From: Streptomyces sp. UW30
Lineage (GTDB): Bacteria > Actinomycetota > Actinomycetes > Streptomycetales > Streptomycetaceae
NCBI RefSeq assembly: GCF_008042075.1
Contig: NZ_RDBN01000027.1
Location: 68,222-102,599, forward strand
Reading direction: 5' to 3'
Length of the DNA: 34,378 nucleotides
Positions within the stretch are counted from its first letter, which is position 1. Each line of letters opens with the position of its first letter. A program made the position numbers and the translations under genes. Under the pieces are notes generated by a model, which worked only from the letters and a program-made list of their open reading frames with translations, ran no database searches and had not been told where the DNA came from. This document shows positions 1 through 7,865 of the stretch, piece after piece.

Positions 1-910
1 TGCCCTTGACGTTGCCGGTGCCGTCGAGGGCGGTGCGCTCGGTGCGCAGGCCGACGACCTTGCCGTCCTCGCCGAGAACCTCGGCGGGCGACTCGAAGAA
101 GTGCAGGAACAGCTTGTGCGGCCGGTCGCCGACGTCGCGGATCGCCCAGTTCTCCAGGGTCTTGGCGACCATGTCGGCCTGCTTGTTGCCGCGCCGGGTC
201 TCGATCGAGCCCTCGTCGTAGTCGATGTCCTCGGGGTCGACGATGACCTCGATGTTGGGGGAGTGGTCCAGCTCCCGCAGCTCCATCGGGGAGAACTTCG
301 CCTGCGCCGGGCCACGGCGGCCGAACACGTGTATCTCCAGCGCCTTGTTGGCCTTCAGGCCCTCGTGGACGTTCGGCGGGATCTCCGTCGGCAGCAGCTC
401 GTCCGCCGTCTTGGCCAGGATGCGGGCCACGTCCAGCGCGACGTTGCCGACACCGAGCACGGCGACCTTCTCCGCCTCCAGCGGCCAGGTGCGCGGCACG
501 TCCGGGTGGCCGTCGTACCAGGAGACGAAGTCCGCCGCGCCGTACGACCCGTCGAGGTCGATGCCCGGGATCGACAGCGCACGGTCGGCCGTGGCGCCCG
601 TCGAGAAGATCACGGCGTCGTAGAACGCGCGCAGGTCGTCCAGGCTGAGGTCGGCCGGGTAGTCGACGTTCCCGAAGAGACGGATCTGCGGCTTGTCGAG
701 GACCTGGTGCAGGGCCGTGATGATGCCCTTGATGCGGGGGTGGTCGGGGGCGACGCCGTAACGGATCAGTCCGAACGGCGCGGGCATGCGCTCGAACAGG
801 TCGATGGACACGCCGGGCTCGGCGGCCACCTCGGACTTGAGCAACGCGTCGGCGGCGTAGATTCCGGCGGGGCCGGCTCCGACGATGGCTACCCGCAGGG
901 GGCGGGGCAT
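1..910 (-). CDS. NADPH-ferredoxin/adrenodoxin reductase, FprA-like (partial, C-terminus outside window)
   Basis: The product begins with residues MPRPLRVAIVGAGPAGIYAA, a dinucleotide-fold FAD site (GAGPAG). It then has the family segments PFGLIRYGVAPDHPRIK and GVGNVALDVARIL, the latter being the NADPH-binding fold. These are the hallmarks of the adrenodoxin-reductase/FprA family, which moves electrons from NADPH through FAD to ferredoxins. About 303 residues are present and the family is usually about 450-460, so roughly the last third lies beyond base 1. The ATG at 910 is preceded by a purine-rich AAGGGA about 10 nt upstream. A candidate iron box sits 48 nt upstream, so expression may rise under iron limitation (inferred). 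The family assignment is firm; the physiological ferredoxin partner is unknown. Confidence 0.9.
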   Translation of the reverse strand, partial: MPRPLRVAIVGAGPAGIYAADALLKSEVAAEPGVSIDLFERMPAPFGLIRYGVAPDHPRIKGIITALHQVLDKPQIRLFGNVDYPADLSLDDLRAFYDAVIFSTGATADRALSIPGIDLDGSYGAADFVSWYDGHPDVPRTWPLEAEKVAVLGVGNVALDVARILAKTADELLPTEIPPNVHEGLKANKALEIHVFGRRGPAQAKFSPMELRELDHSPNIEVIVDPEDIDYDEGSIETRRGNKQADMVAKTLENWAIRDVGDRPHKLFLHFFESPAEVLGEDGKVVGLRTERTALDGTGNVKG

Positions 911-957
911 GATCAGGTTCCCTTCGAGAGGCGATAGATCGACTCGAACGGGAAGCC

Positions 958-976
958 TAAACTAAGGCAAGCCTAA
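958..976 (-). promoter_or_regulatory. Candidate DtxR/DmdR iron box
   Basis: Read on the minus strand this 19-mer starts TTAGGCTTGCC and continues TTAGTTTA. It matches the DtxR-family consensus TTAGGTTAGCCTAACCTAA at about 13 of 19 positions. A further AGGCTT copy adjoins it (951-957). It lies just upstream of the FprA-like reductase, where an iron-dependent repressor such as DmdR1 could act. The match is by eye and no clear -35/-10 pair was found. Confidence 0.5.
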
Positions 977-1042
977 GTCGGTACGCGGGTCCAACCTATG
1001 AGCTCATAAATCAATTCTATGGGCTGGAGGAGGGGAAGGGGA

Positions 1043-1084
1043 CCGGGGTCGTCGCCTCGCGCCCGCGCGAGGCGACGACCCCGG
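1043..1084 (-). terminator. Strong hairpin terminator after chitosanase gene
   Basis: A perfect inverted repeat has 20-bp arms, 1043-1062 and 1065-1084, with a 2-nt centre. It starts 7 nt past the chitosanase stop codon. There is no U-tract, which is common for Streptomyces terminators. It also shields the downstream fpr-like gene from read-through. Confidence 0.85.
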
Positions 1085-1091
1085 CTCTGTG

Positions 1092-1910
1092 TCAGTCGAT
1101 GTGGAAGCTGTCCCCGTACACCTTCCAGTCGAGCGGCGTATTGAGGTCGAGGTTGCCGTTGCGCAGGAACACCCGCTGGGCCGTGTCGACCCGGCTGGTG
1201 TCGCTGTGGGCCTCCTCCTGCTTCATGGCCCACACCCGCGCGTCCAGGAAGGCGTTGAGGTACGTGACCTCGTCACCGCCCTGCGCCGGCGGCCGGGCCC
1301 GGTCCAGGGCGCGCCCCCGGATGTTGCGGAAGCTGGTGGGGTCGCTGCCGTCGCCGTGCATGACGATGGCGTCGTAGTAGGCGAACTGGCCGAGGACGCG
1401 CAGCCCGTCGGTCTTGCCCTGTTGTACGGCCGGGTTGAAGTACACCCGGTCGCGCTCGTCGTTCTGCGCCTGCTTGAACGCCTGGTCCTGTGCGGCCCGG
1501 GCCCAGTCGCGGGGGTAGTTCGGGTCGAGTCCGTCGTGCGAGTCGGTGCCGTCCACCCGGCGCAGCGCCGGCAGGTACGGGGCGAGGATGTTGCCGGGGC
1601 TGCGGTCGGCGTACAGCTCGACCAGGTCGAGCATGTCGCCCGTGCCGGAGCAGAAGCCGATGATGCCGGCGGTGTAGCCGCGGCCGTCGCCGATGTCCTC
1701 GATGTACTTGTACTGGGCCTTCCAGTCGAGCGAGGAGTTCTCCGCGCTCGACACCAGCTTCATGGCGATCTCCTTCTTCGCCGGGTCGTCGAGCCCCAAC
1801 GCGGCGCAGAGTGCGGCGGCGTGCGGGGAGTTGAGGAGGGGGGCCGATACCACCGACGCGCCGATGAGGGCGAGAAGGGTGCGGCGTGAGGTGTGCGAGG
1901 GGTGCTTCAC
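1092..1910 (-). CDS. csnA: Secreted chitosanase, glycoside hydrolase family 46
   Basis: An endo-chitosanase that hydrolyses beta-1,4 links in chitosan outside the cell. The 272-residue product closely resembles the GH46 enzyme of Streptomyces sp. N174 along its length, with the segments LVSSAENSSLDWKAQYKYI, EDIGDGRGYT, FCSGTGDM, NDERDRVYF and GQFAYYDAIVMHG. Catalytic acid E57 and base D75 are 18 residues apart, as E22 and D40 are in the mature N174 enzyme. The N-terminus has a twin-arginine signal (SRRTLLALIG), so export in folded form by Tat is likely, as known for S. lividans CsnA. The start is GTG at 1910 with a GGAG upstream. The gene stands alone between a palindromic operator and a strong terminator. 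Confidence 0.96.
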   Translation of the reverse strand: MKHPSHTSRRTLLALIGASVVSAPLLNSPHAAALCAALGLDDPAKKEIAMKLVSSAENSSLDWKAQYKYIEDIGDGRGYTAGIIGFCSGTGDMLDLVELYADRSPGNILAPYLPALRRVDGTDSHDGLDPNYPRDWARAAQDQAFKQAQNDERDRVYFNPAVQQGKTDGLRVLGQFAYYDAIVMHGDGSDPTSFRNIRGRALDRARPPAQGGDEVTYLNAFLDARVWAMKQEEAHSDTSRVDTAQRVFLRNGNLDLNTPLDWKVYGDSFHID

Positions 1911-1956
1911 GGCGGCTCCAAGTGGAGGTGGGGGGTGGGGAGTTGGCCGTACGACA

Positions 1957-1979
1957 CTGATAGGAAGGTTTCCTATCAG
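1957..1979. promoter_or_regulatory. Palindromic operator upstream of chitosanase (CsnR-box-like)
   Basis: Perfect 10-bp arms, CTGATAGGAA and TTCCTATCAG, are separated by GGT. The centre is about 58 bp upstream of the chitosanase start. In S. lividans, csnA is repressed by the ROK-family regulator CsnR through a palindrome in this position; assigning this site to CsnR is inference. No csnR gene is in the window. Confidence 0.75.
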
Positions 1980-2042
1980 ACGCCGCGCGTGAGGGGCACC
2001 GGTCGCGTCAAAGGTTCGTACCTACCTACAAGCCGGCCGCGG

Positions 2043-4820
2043 CTACGGCAGCGGCTGCTCCGCCCAGATCACCTTGCCCGCCGGGAGATACCGCGTGCCC
2101 CAGCGCTCGGCCAGCTGCGCGACCAGGAACAGACCGCGCCCGCCCTCGTCCGTCATGGCGGCGTAGCGCAGATGCGGCGAGGTGCTGCTGGCGTCGAAGA
2201 CCTCGCAGATCAGACTCCGGTCGCGCAGCATGCGCACGCGGATCGGGTCACCGCCGTACCGGATTGCGTTGGTGACCAGCTCGCTGAGCATCAGCTCCGT
2301 GGCGAACGACAGCTCGTCCAGCCCCCATGCCTCAAGTGTCCGCGTCACCGCGGAGCGCAACTCGGCCACGGCCGCCGGGTCGGACGGCACATCCCATTCG
2401 GCCACGTGGTCGGCCCCGAGCGCCCGCGTCCGCGCCACGAGCAGCGCGATGTCGTCGCTCGGCCGGGCCGGCAGCCGTGCCTCGAGGACCGCCTGGCAGG
2501 TCTCCTCCGGCGAGCGGTCCGCCCCGGTCAGCGCCTCGCGCAACTGCGCCAGGCCCTCGTCGATGTCGTGGTCCCGGTCCTCCACCAGGCCGTCCGTGTA
2601 CAGCACGAGCCGGCTGTCCTGCGCGAGCTCCAGCTCGGCCGACTCGAACGGCAGCCCGCCCAGGCCCAGCGGGGGACCGGCGGGCACCTCGGGAAACTCG
2701 ACGGTGCCGTCCGGCCGGACCAGGGCCGGCGGCGGATGGCCGGCGCGGGAGATCGTGCACCGCCGGGAGACCGGGTCGTAGACCGCATACAGACAGGTCG
2801 CGCCGGTCACCGGGGCGCTGTCGCCCTCCTGGGCCTCGTCCTGGTCGATCCGGGCCACCAGCTCGTCCAGCAGCCCGAGCAACTCGTCGGGCGGCAGGTC
2901 CAGGGCGGAGAAGTTGTGCACGGCCGTACGCAGCCGCCCCATCGTGGCCGCCGCGTGCAGCCCGTGGCCCACGACGTCCCCCACCACCAGTGCGACCCGG
3001 GTACCGGACAGCGGCAGCACGTCGAACCAGTCACCGCCCACTCCGGCCTGCGCCGGCAGATACCGGTAGGCGATGTCGAGGGCGTTCTGCTCGGGGAGGC
3101 TGCGCGGCAGCAGGCTGCGCTGGAGCGTGACCGCCATGCTGTGCTCGCGCGTGTACCGGCGGGCGTTGTCGATGGACACCGCCGCCCGGGCGACCAGCTC
3201 CTCGGCGAGCGCCACCTCGTCGGCGTCGAACGGCTCGCCCTTCTGCGACCGCCAGAAACTCACCACGCCCAGCAGCAGCGACCCCGCCCTCAGCGGCACC
3301 GCGATCAGCGAGTGGATGCCGAAGTCCACCACCTGCGCCGAGCGCTCCAGATCCTGCGCCCGCCAGCCCGGCGCCTCCAGCAGCCGCGGCTCGATGACGG
3401 CATGCCCGTCGCTCAGCGCCCGGGCCTGCGGTGAGGAGTCGACGAACCGGATGTGCTCGCCCACCGGATACAGCGGCGCGGCCTTGCGTATCCCGCTGAA
3501 CGCCGTACGCCGCAGCCGGGTCGTCGCCTCCGGCTGCCCGCCGCCCAGCACGGCGTCGAAGAGGTCGACGGTGGCGAAGTCCGCGAAGCGGGGCACCGCC
3601 AGCTCCGCCAGTTCCTCGGCGGTGCGGGTGACGTCCAGGCTGGTGCCGATGCCCACCCCGGCGTCGTACAGCATGTTGAGGCGCTCGCGGGCCTCCTCGG
3701 CGCGACCGGACAGGGCCCGCAGCTCGGTCGAGTCGCGCAGGGTGGCCACGCTGCCGGAGGGGCGGCCCCTGAGATGGGTGGGGCGCTGGTTGACGGCGAG
3801 GAGCCGGTCCTTGACCAGGTGCACCTCGTCGGTGGCCATCCGGCCGGAGTCCAGCAGCTCGGCGGTGTCGGCGGCGAGGCCGAGCTGGAGCACCTTGCGT
3901 CCCTCGGCGTCCTCGGGCAGGTCGAGGAGGCGGTGTGCCTCGTCGTTGGCGAGGAGCAGCCTGCCCTCGTCGCCGACGATGATGACGCCCTCCCGCACGG
4001 CGTGCAGGACGGCGTCGTGGTGCTCGTACATCCTGGTCATCTCGTCCGGCCCGAGGCCGTGCGTCTGGCGCAGCAGCCGTCTGCTGACCAGTGCGGTGCC
4101 GCCCGTGGACAGGGCGAGCGCGACAGCGGCGGCGCTCAGGACGAGCGGCAGCTGCCGGTCCGCGGTGCCGCCCACGGTGTCCGTCGTGATCCCGGCCGAC
4201 ACGAGGCCGACGACCTTCCCGTCCGGATCCTCGATCGGGACGACGGCCTGCACGAGCGGGCCGATGGTTCCCGTGATCTGCTCGGTCACCACCTTGCCCT
4301 CGAGCGCGGGCTCCAGGTTCCCGACGAAGTGCTTGCCGATGCGGTCGGGCTTGGGGTGGGTGTAGCGGATGCCGTCGGTGTTCATGACGACGATGAAGTC
4401 CACGCCGGTGGCCTCGCGCGCCGCCTCGGCCCGCGGCTGGAGCACGGCGGTGGGATCCGGGCTCTGCAGCGCCTCCCGGGTGCCCGGCGCGTTCGCGAAC
4501 GACTCGGCCACCGCGACCGAGCGGTTGCGCGCCTCCTGCGTGCTGTCGTACCGCACCTGAAGCACCAGCGCGACCACCGCGGCGACGACCAGCAGCAGCA
4601 CGATCACGACCTGGAGCAGGAACACCTGACCGGCGACGCTGCGCCCGCCGACGGTCGCCCGCAGCCAGCCGAGCGGGCCCTTGCGCGACCCCTCGTCGCC
4701 GGGATCGAACGGCATTCCCCGCTCGGGCACCACAGTGCCGCGGTCGGGCGCACGCCGGGTGCGCGGACCGCTGGGACGACGTGCCGACCGGGCCCCGGAT
4801 CGACCCGATAGTCGGACCAT
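2043..4820 (-). CDS. Membrane sensor SpoIIE-family PP2C phosphatase with PAS, GAF and HATPase domains
   Basis: This 925-residue protein carries a whole partner-switching signal path. In order it has an Arg-rich N-terminus (1-35), TM1 (about 65-89), an extracellular DcuS/CitA-like sensor (about 90-220, with RYTHPKPDRIGKHF), TM2 (about 223-245), PAS (about 265-375), GAF (about 390-545), a SpoIIE PP2C domain, and a C-terminal anti-sigma-type HATPase. The PP2C metal-binding motifs VGGDWFD, VGDVVGHG, YTDGLVE and PSDDIALL are intact. The HATPase keeps its N box (SELVTNAIRYG) and G box (DEGGRGLFLV). It could dephosphorylate an anti-anti-sigma factor and bind or phosphorylate the same partner; no such partner is encoded nearby. 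A -10-like TAGACA (4828-4833) lies only 7-12 nt before the ATG, so the mRNA may be leaderless. M36 (4715) is an alternative start. Confidence 0.9.
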   Translation of the reverse strand: MVRLSGRSGARSARRPSGPRTRRAPDRGTVVPERGMPFDPGDEGSRKGPLGWLRATVGGRSVAGQVFLLQVVIVLLLVVAAVVALVLQVRYDSTQEARNRSVAVAESFANAPGTREALQSPDPTAVLQPRAEAAREATGVDFIVVMNTDGIRYTHPKPDRIGKHFVGNLEPALEGKVVTEQITGTIGPLVQAVVPIEDPDGKVVGLVSAGITTDTVGGTADRQLPLVLSAAAVALALSTGGTALVSRRLLRQTHGLGPDEMTRMYEHHDAVLHAVREGVIIVGDEGRLLLANDEAHRLLDLPEDAEGRKVLQLGLAADTAELLDSGRMATDEVHLVKDRLLAVNQRPTHLRGRPSGSVATLRDSTELRALSGRAEEARERLNMLYDAGVGIGTSLDVTRTAEELAELAVPRFADFATVDLFDAVLGGGQPEATTRLRRTAFSGIRKAAPLYPVGEHIRFVDSSPQARALSDGHAVIEPRLLEAPGWRAQDLERSAQVVDFGIHSLIAVPLRAGSLLLGVVSFWRSQKGEPFDADEVALAEELVARAAVSIDNARRYTREHSMAVTLQRSLLPRSLPEQNALDIAYRYLPAQAGVGGDWFDVLPLSGTRVALVVGDVVGHGLHAAATMGRLRTAVHNFSALDLPPDELLGLLDELVARIDQDEAQEGDSAPVTGATCLYAVYDPVSRRCTISRAGHPPPALVRPDGTVEFPEVPAGPPLGLGGLPFESAELELAQDSRLVLYTDGLVEDRDHDIDEGLAQLREALTGADRSPEETCQAVLEARLPARPSDDIALLVARTRALGADHVAEWDVPSDPAAVAELRSAVTRTLEAWGLDELSFATELMLSELVTNAIRYGGDPIRVRMLRDRSLICEVFDASSTSPHLRYAAMTDEGGRGLFLVAQLAERWGTRYLPAGKVIWAEQPLP

Positions 4821-4861
4821 GTGCCCATGTCTACACTGCTGCGCCGCCGGAGGCGAGGGAC

Positions 4862-4876
4862 GTCACGGACCGTGAC
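4862..4876. promoter_or_regulatory. 15-bp palindrome upstream of the sensor phosphatase
   Basis: GTCACGG and CCGTGAC flank a central A, a perfect 7-1-7 palindrome. It lies 42 nt upstream of the ATG at 4820 and about 28 nt upstream of a possible -10 (TAGACA, 4828-4833), so it would overlap the -35 region. A transcription-factor operator is likely; which factor is unknown. Confidence 0.45.
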
Positions 4877-4986
4877 AGGAGCTGTTTCCCGATCCACACG
4901 ACGATCACCGCCGTGATCCACCGAAACCGGGCAACTCCCGTCCCCGTCACGGCAGTACGACACCGAAGGCGCCGGGCACCGGCCCC

Positions 4987-7512
4987 TCACTTCCGGCGCA
5001 GCGGTGTGGCGCGCCGGGTGGCGAGCAGCAGCGCGATGTCGTCGGGGCGGTCCGCCATGTGCCGGGCCGTCGCGGTCAGCCGGTCCGCGAGGCTCGCCAG
5101 CGAGCGGCCGCCCGGGCGGGCACCGGGTCCACCGGCCCTCGCGAGCGCCACCCGCAGCGCGCTGATGCCGTCGTCGATGTCGACACCGGGCCGCTCGACC
5201 AGCCCGTCCGTGTACAGCGCCAGCACGGCACCGGGCTCCATCCGCAGCTCCTCCACCGGGTACTGCGCCTGCGGGTCCACACCGAGCACCACTCCGCCCG
5301 GCAGGTCCACGAGTTGCGTACGGCCGTCCGGGCGGCGCAGCAGCGGGCGCGGGTGCCCGGCCACGACCGCCTGCGCGACGCCGGTCGCGGGGTCCAGCCG
5401 GATGTAGCAGCAGCTCGCGAACAGACCGGGGTCGAGGTCGATGAGCAGGTGGTTGGTGCCGCTCATGACCTCGTCCGGGGGCCGGTCGCCGAGGGCGAAG
5501 GCACGGACGGCGCTGCGCAGCTGGCCCATGGTGGCCGCCGCCTGCACGCCGTGCCCCTGCACATCACCGATGACCAGCGCGAGAGCGTCCCCGGCGGGCA
5601 CGACGTCGTACCAGTCGCCGCCCACCTCCATGCCCTGGGTGCCCGGCAGATAGCGCCCCGCGGTCTCCAGCAGCGGGTGCTCCGACAGCCGTCGGGGGAG
5701 CAGCGCCTGCTGGAGCCCGCGGGCGAGCGCGGCCTCGCTCTCGTAGCGCTGGGCCTTCTCCAGGGCGTGTGCGATCAGTCCGGCCATGGCGGTGAGCACC
5801 GCGCGCTCCTCGCCGCTGAAGCTGCGCGGCCGGTCGAAGCCGAGGATGCAGGAACCGACGGGGCGGCCGGAGGCGATCAGCGGCAGGAAGGCGCGGGCGC
5901 CCTCCGTCGCGTCCAGCGCGATGCCCGGGTAGGCGTCGGCGAGCTGCTGCATGTCGTCGAAGAACAGTGGGCGCCCGGTGGTGAGCGTCTCCACGCCCGG
6001 CAGCCCCTCGTCCAGTCCCACACCGTCGAACGGGGCGAGGAATCCCTTGGGGAAGCCCGTCTCCCAGGCCAGGAACAGATGCCGCTCCTGGAGCAGGTAG
6101 ATGGCCAGCCGGCGGCCGCCGAACACGGGGAGCAGCTCCCGCATCACCACGGCGGACACCTGCCGGGGCGTGACCGCCTCCGTCAGTGCGATGGCGAGGA
6201 CTATGGGGCGGTACAGGGGAGCGAGCGACTGCGCTCCGGCGGGCTCCGGCGTGCCGGGCGCGTCCGGGAGATCGGCGGGGGTGTCCGTGACCCCGTGCCC
6301 CGGGCGGATCGTGATGGTGAGCAGGTCGGGGCCGGGATACGCGGACAGGGAGAGCAACTCGTCCCCGAACGTGCGGGTGGCGGATTCGTGCTGGTCGTCG
6401 GACGGTTTGCGGACGTGGAAGTGCACCGGCTCCGGGGACAGCAGGGCCACCCGCAGATGGTCCTCGACGGCGGGCTGGTTCAGCCAGGGCACGCTCTCCC
6501 ACAGAGTCCGGCCCAGCAGCTCGCCGCGCGGCACGCGCAGCAGCTGCGCCGCGTGCGGATTCGCGTAGACGACCGCCCCCAGCCGGTCCAGGCAGAACAC
6601 CCCGTCCGGCAGCAGATCCGCCGCGACCTCCGCCACCGCGCCCGCCCCCGGGTCGAGCACGACACCGCGTACGTGCGCCGCACCGAAGGGAGCCGATTCG
6701 TCGTACGGCCCCCAGACCTCGACCAGTCGCGGCGCGCCGTTGGCCGCGCGCACATACAGCGGCAGGGCCGGTGGCCGCCCGCCCGCCGCCTCCCGCAGCG
6801 CGGCCAGAATCCGGTCCGTGTCACCCGGGGCGACGGCCCGCACGAACTCCTCCACGGTGGCGTGGGCCTCGCCCGGGACGGCACCCAGGACGACGTTCAG
6901 CCGCTCCTCGGCGGTGACGACGTTCGTCGCCGGGTCCCAGGCGAACCGGCCCAGGTAGCCGGAGGGCCGACGCCTGGCCGGCGGCCTTACGCACAGCGGC
7001 CCGCCGTCCCAGGACACCGCCGATGCGCCCTCGTCCTCCAGGGGCCGCAGCGCCGACCCCAGTTCCTTCGCCAGCTGGGCCATCCGCTCGCGCACGGGCA
7101 GCAGCTCCGTGGCGTCCTGCGCCGACGGCCGCAGCACGGTCAGCACACCGAAGATCGACGATCCGCCGGTCACGGGGACGTACAGGGATCCGAACTGGAA
7201 CGGCAGACCGGCGGCGAACTGCGGGTAGCGGCGCATCGTCTCCGTCGCGTTCGGCAGCACCACCTCGACGCCCAGCCGGTAGGCGTCCGCGACGGGGAAC
7301 GGCCGGTCCACATGCAACCGCCACCACGGCCGGAACAACGGCCCCGGCAGCCCTTCCAGCACCGCCAGACGGAGCAGTCCGGGCGTGCTGGAGCGCAGGT
7401 AGACCCCTCCCGCGTGGCCGCCGGCTGCGCTGATCGCCTCTGCCGAGGCATCGATCAGCAGCGCCGCCAGCCTGCCGGGCGTCCGCTCTGCGCCCTCGGC
7501 GCTCCCAGTCAT
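4987..7512 (-). CDS. Cytoplasmic multi-sensor SpoIIE-family PP2C phosphatase (GAF/PAS/PAS/GAF/PP2C)
   Basis: An 841-residue soluble serine phosphatase with no predicted membrane segment. The N-terminal 165 residues look GAF-like. Two PAS-like regions follow (about 195-290 and 295-400, the latter with DGVFCLDRLGAVVYANPHAA), then a GAF domain (about 430-590) and a SpoIIE PP2C domain (about 610-835). The metal-binding motifs VGGDWYD, IGDVQGHG, YTDGLVE and RPDDIALL are all present, so it should be active. Unlike its two neighbours it lacks a C-terminal HATPase. The ATG at 7512 follows GAGGTAGG. The family reverses phosphorylation of STAS-type anti-anti-sigma factors; the actual substrate is unknown. 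It ends 166 bp before the start of the sensor phosphatase, so it may have its own promoter in the 7513-7865 gap. Confidence 0.9.
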   Translation of the reverse strand: MTGSAEGAERTPGRLAALLIDASAEAISAAGGHAGGVYLRSSTPGLLRLAVLEGLPGPLFRPWWRLHVDRPFPVADAYRLGVEVVLPNATETMRRYPQFAAGLPFQFGSLYVPVTGGSSIFGVLTVLRPSAQDATELLPVRERMAQLAKELGSALRPLEDEGASAVSWDGGPLCVRPPARRRPSGYLGRFAWDPATNVVTAEERLNVVLGAVPGEAHATVEEFVRAVAPGDTDRILAALREAAGGRPPALPLYVRAANGAPRLVEVWGPYDESAPFGAAHVRGVVLDPGAGAVAEVAADLLPDGVFCLDRLGAVVYANPHAAQLLRVPRGELLGRTLWESVPWLNQPAVEDHLRVALLSPEPVHFHVRKPSDDQHESATRTFGDELLSLSAYPGPDLLTITIRPGHGVTDTPADLPDAPGTPEPAGAQSLAPLYRPIVLAIALTEAVTPRQVSAVVMRELLPVFGGRRLAIYLLQERHLFLAWETGFPKGFLAPFDGVGLDEGLPGVETLTTGRPLFFDDMQQLADAYPGIALDATEGARAFLPLIASGRPVGSCILGFDRPRSFSGEERAVLTAMAGLIAHALEKAQRYESEAALARGLQQALLPRRLSEHPLLETAGRYLPGTQGMEVGGDWYDVVPAGDALALVIGDVQGHGVQAAATMGQLRSAVRAFALGDRPPDEVMSGTNHLLIDLDPGLFASCCYIRLDPATGVAQAVVAGHPRPLLRRPDGRTQLVDLPGGVVLGVDPQAQYPVEELRMEPGAVLALYTDGLVERPGVDIDDGISALRVALARAGGPGARPGGRSLASLADRLTATARHMADRPDDIALLLATRRATPLRRK

Positions 7513-7865
7513 CGGCCCTACCTCGTCAGTACGCCGTCACGCGCGCGACACAGCAAGAATGCGCCACGACGCACCTCGCCCGCACCTGGGCGGCGAAAGT
7601 CCGACGGCGCCCAGGGTGCCGCCGAGCCGCCGGAGCCCCGGTCATCACGGGGGAGAAGCCCGGTGGATCCCGGGCATCCACCCACTGCGGCCCGGCATGC
7701 ACCACAGGCGAAAACCGGACGTCATGGCCAGGGGTACCGCGGTCGCCGTTCCACCAAGCCTCGTCCACCCGCGAGTACCCGCAACCGGCCCGTCCCCTCC
7801 CCGTTGTCTCTGCGGAACACTCGGAAGCAACCCGGCCGGTCCGGCACAGGCAGGAGAGCAGTCGC
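7513..7865. other. Divergent intergenic region (353 bp)
   Basis: This separates the minus-strand phosphatase from the plus-strand TPR gene and must hold both promoters. On the minus strand a TTGCTG (near 7551) could be a -35 element. There is a 7-bp-arm hairpin GGTGGAT/ATCCACC (7662-7668 and 7676-7682). On the plus strand AGGAGAG (7852-7858) is a good ribosome binding site for the TPR gene. No convincing coding sequence was found here. Confidence 0.5.
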
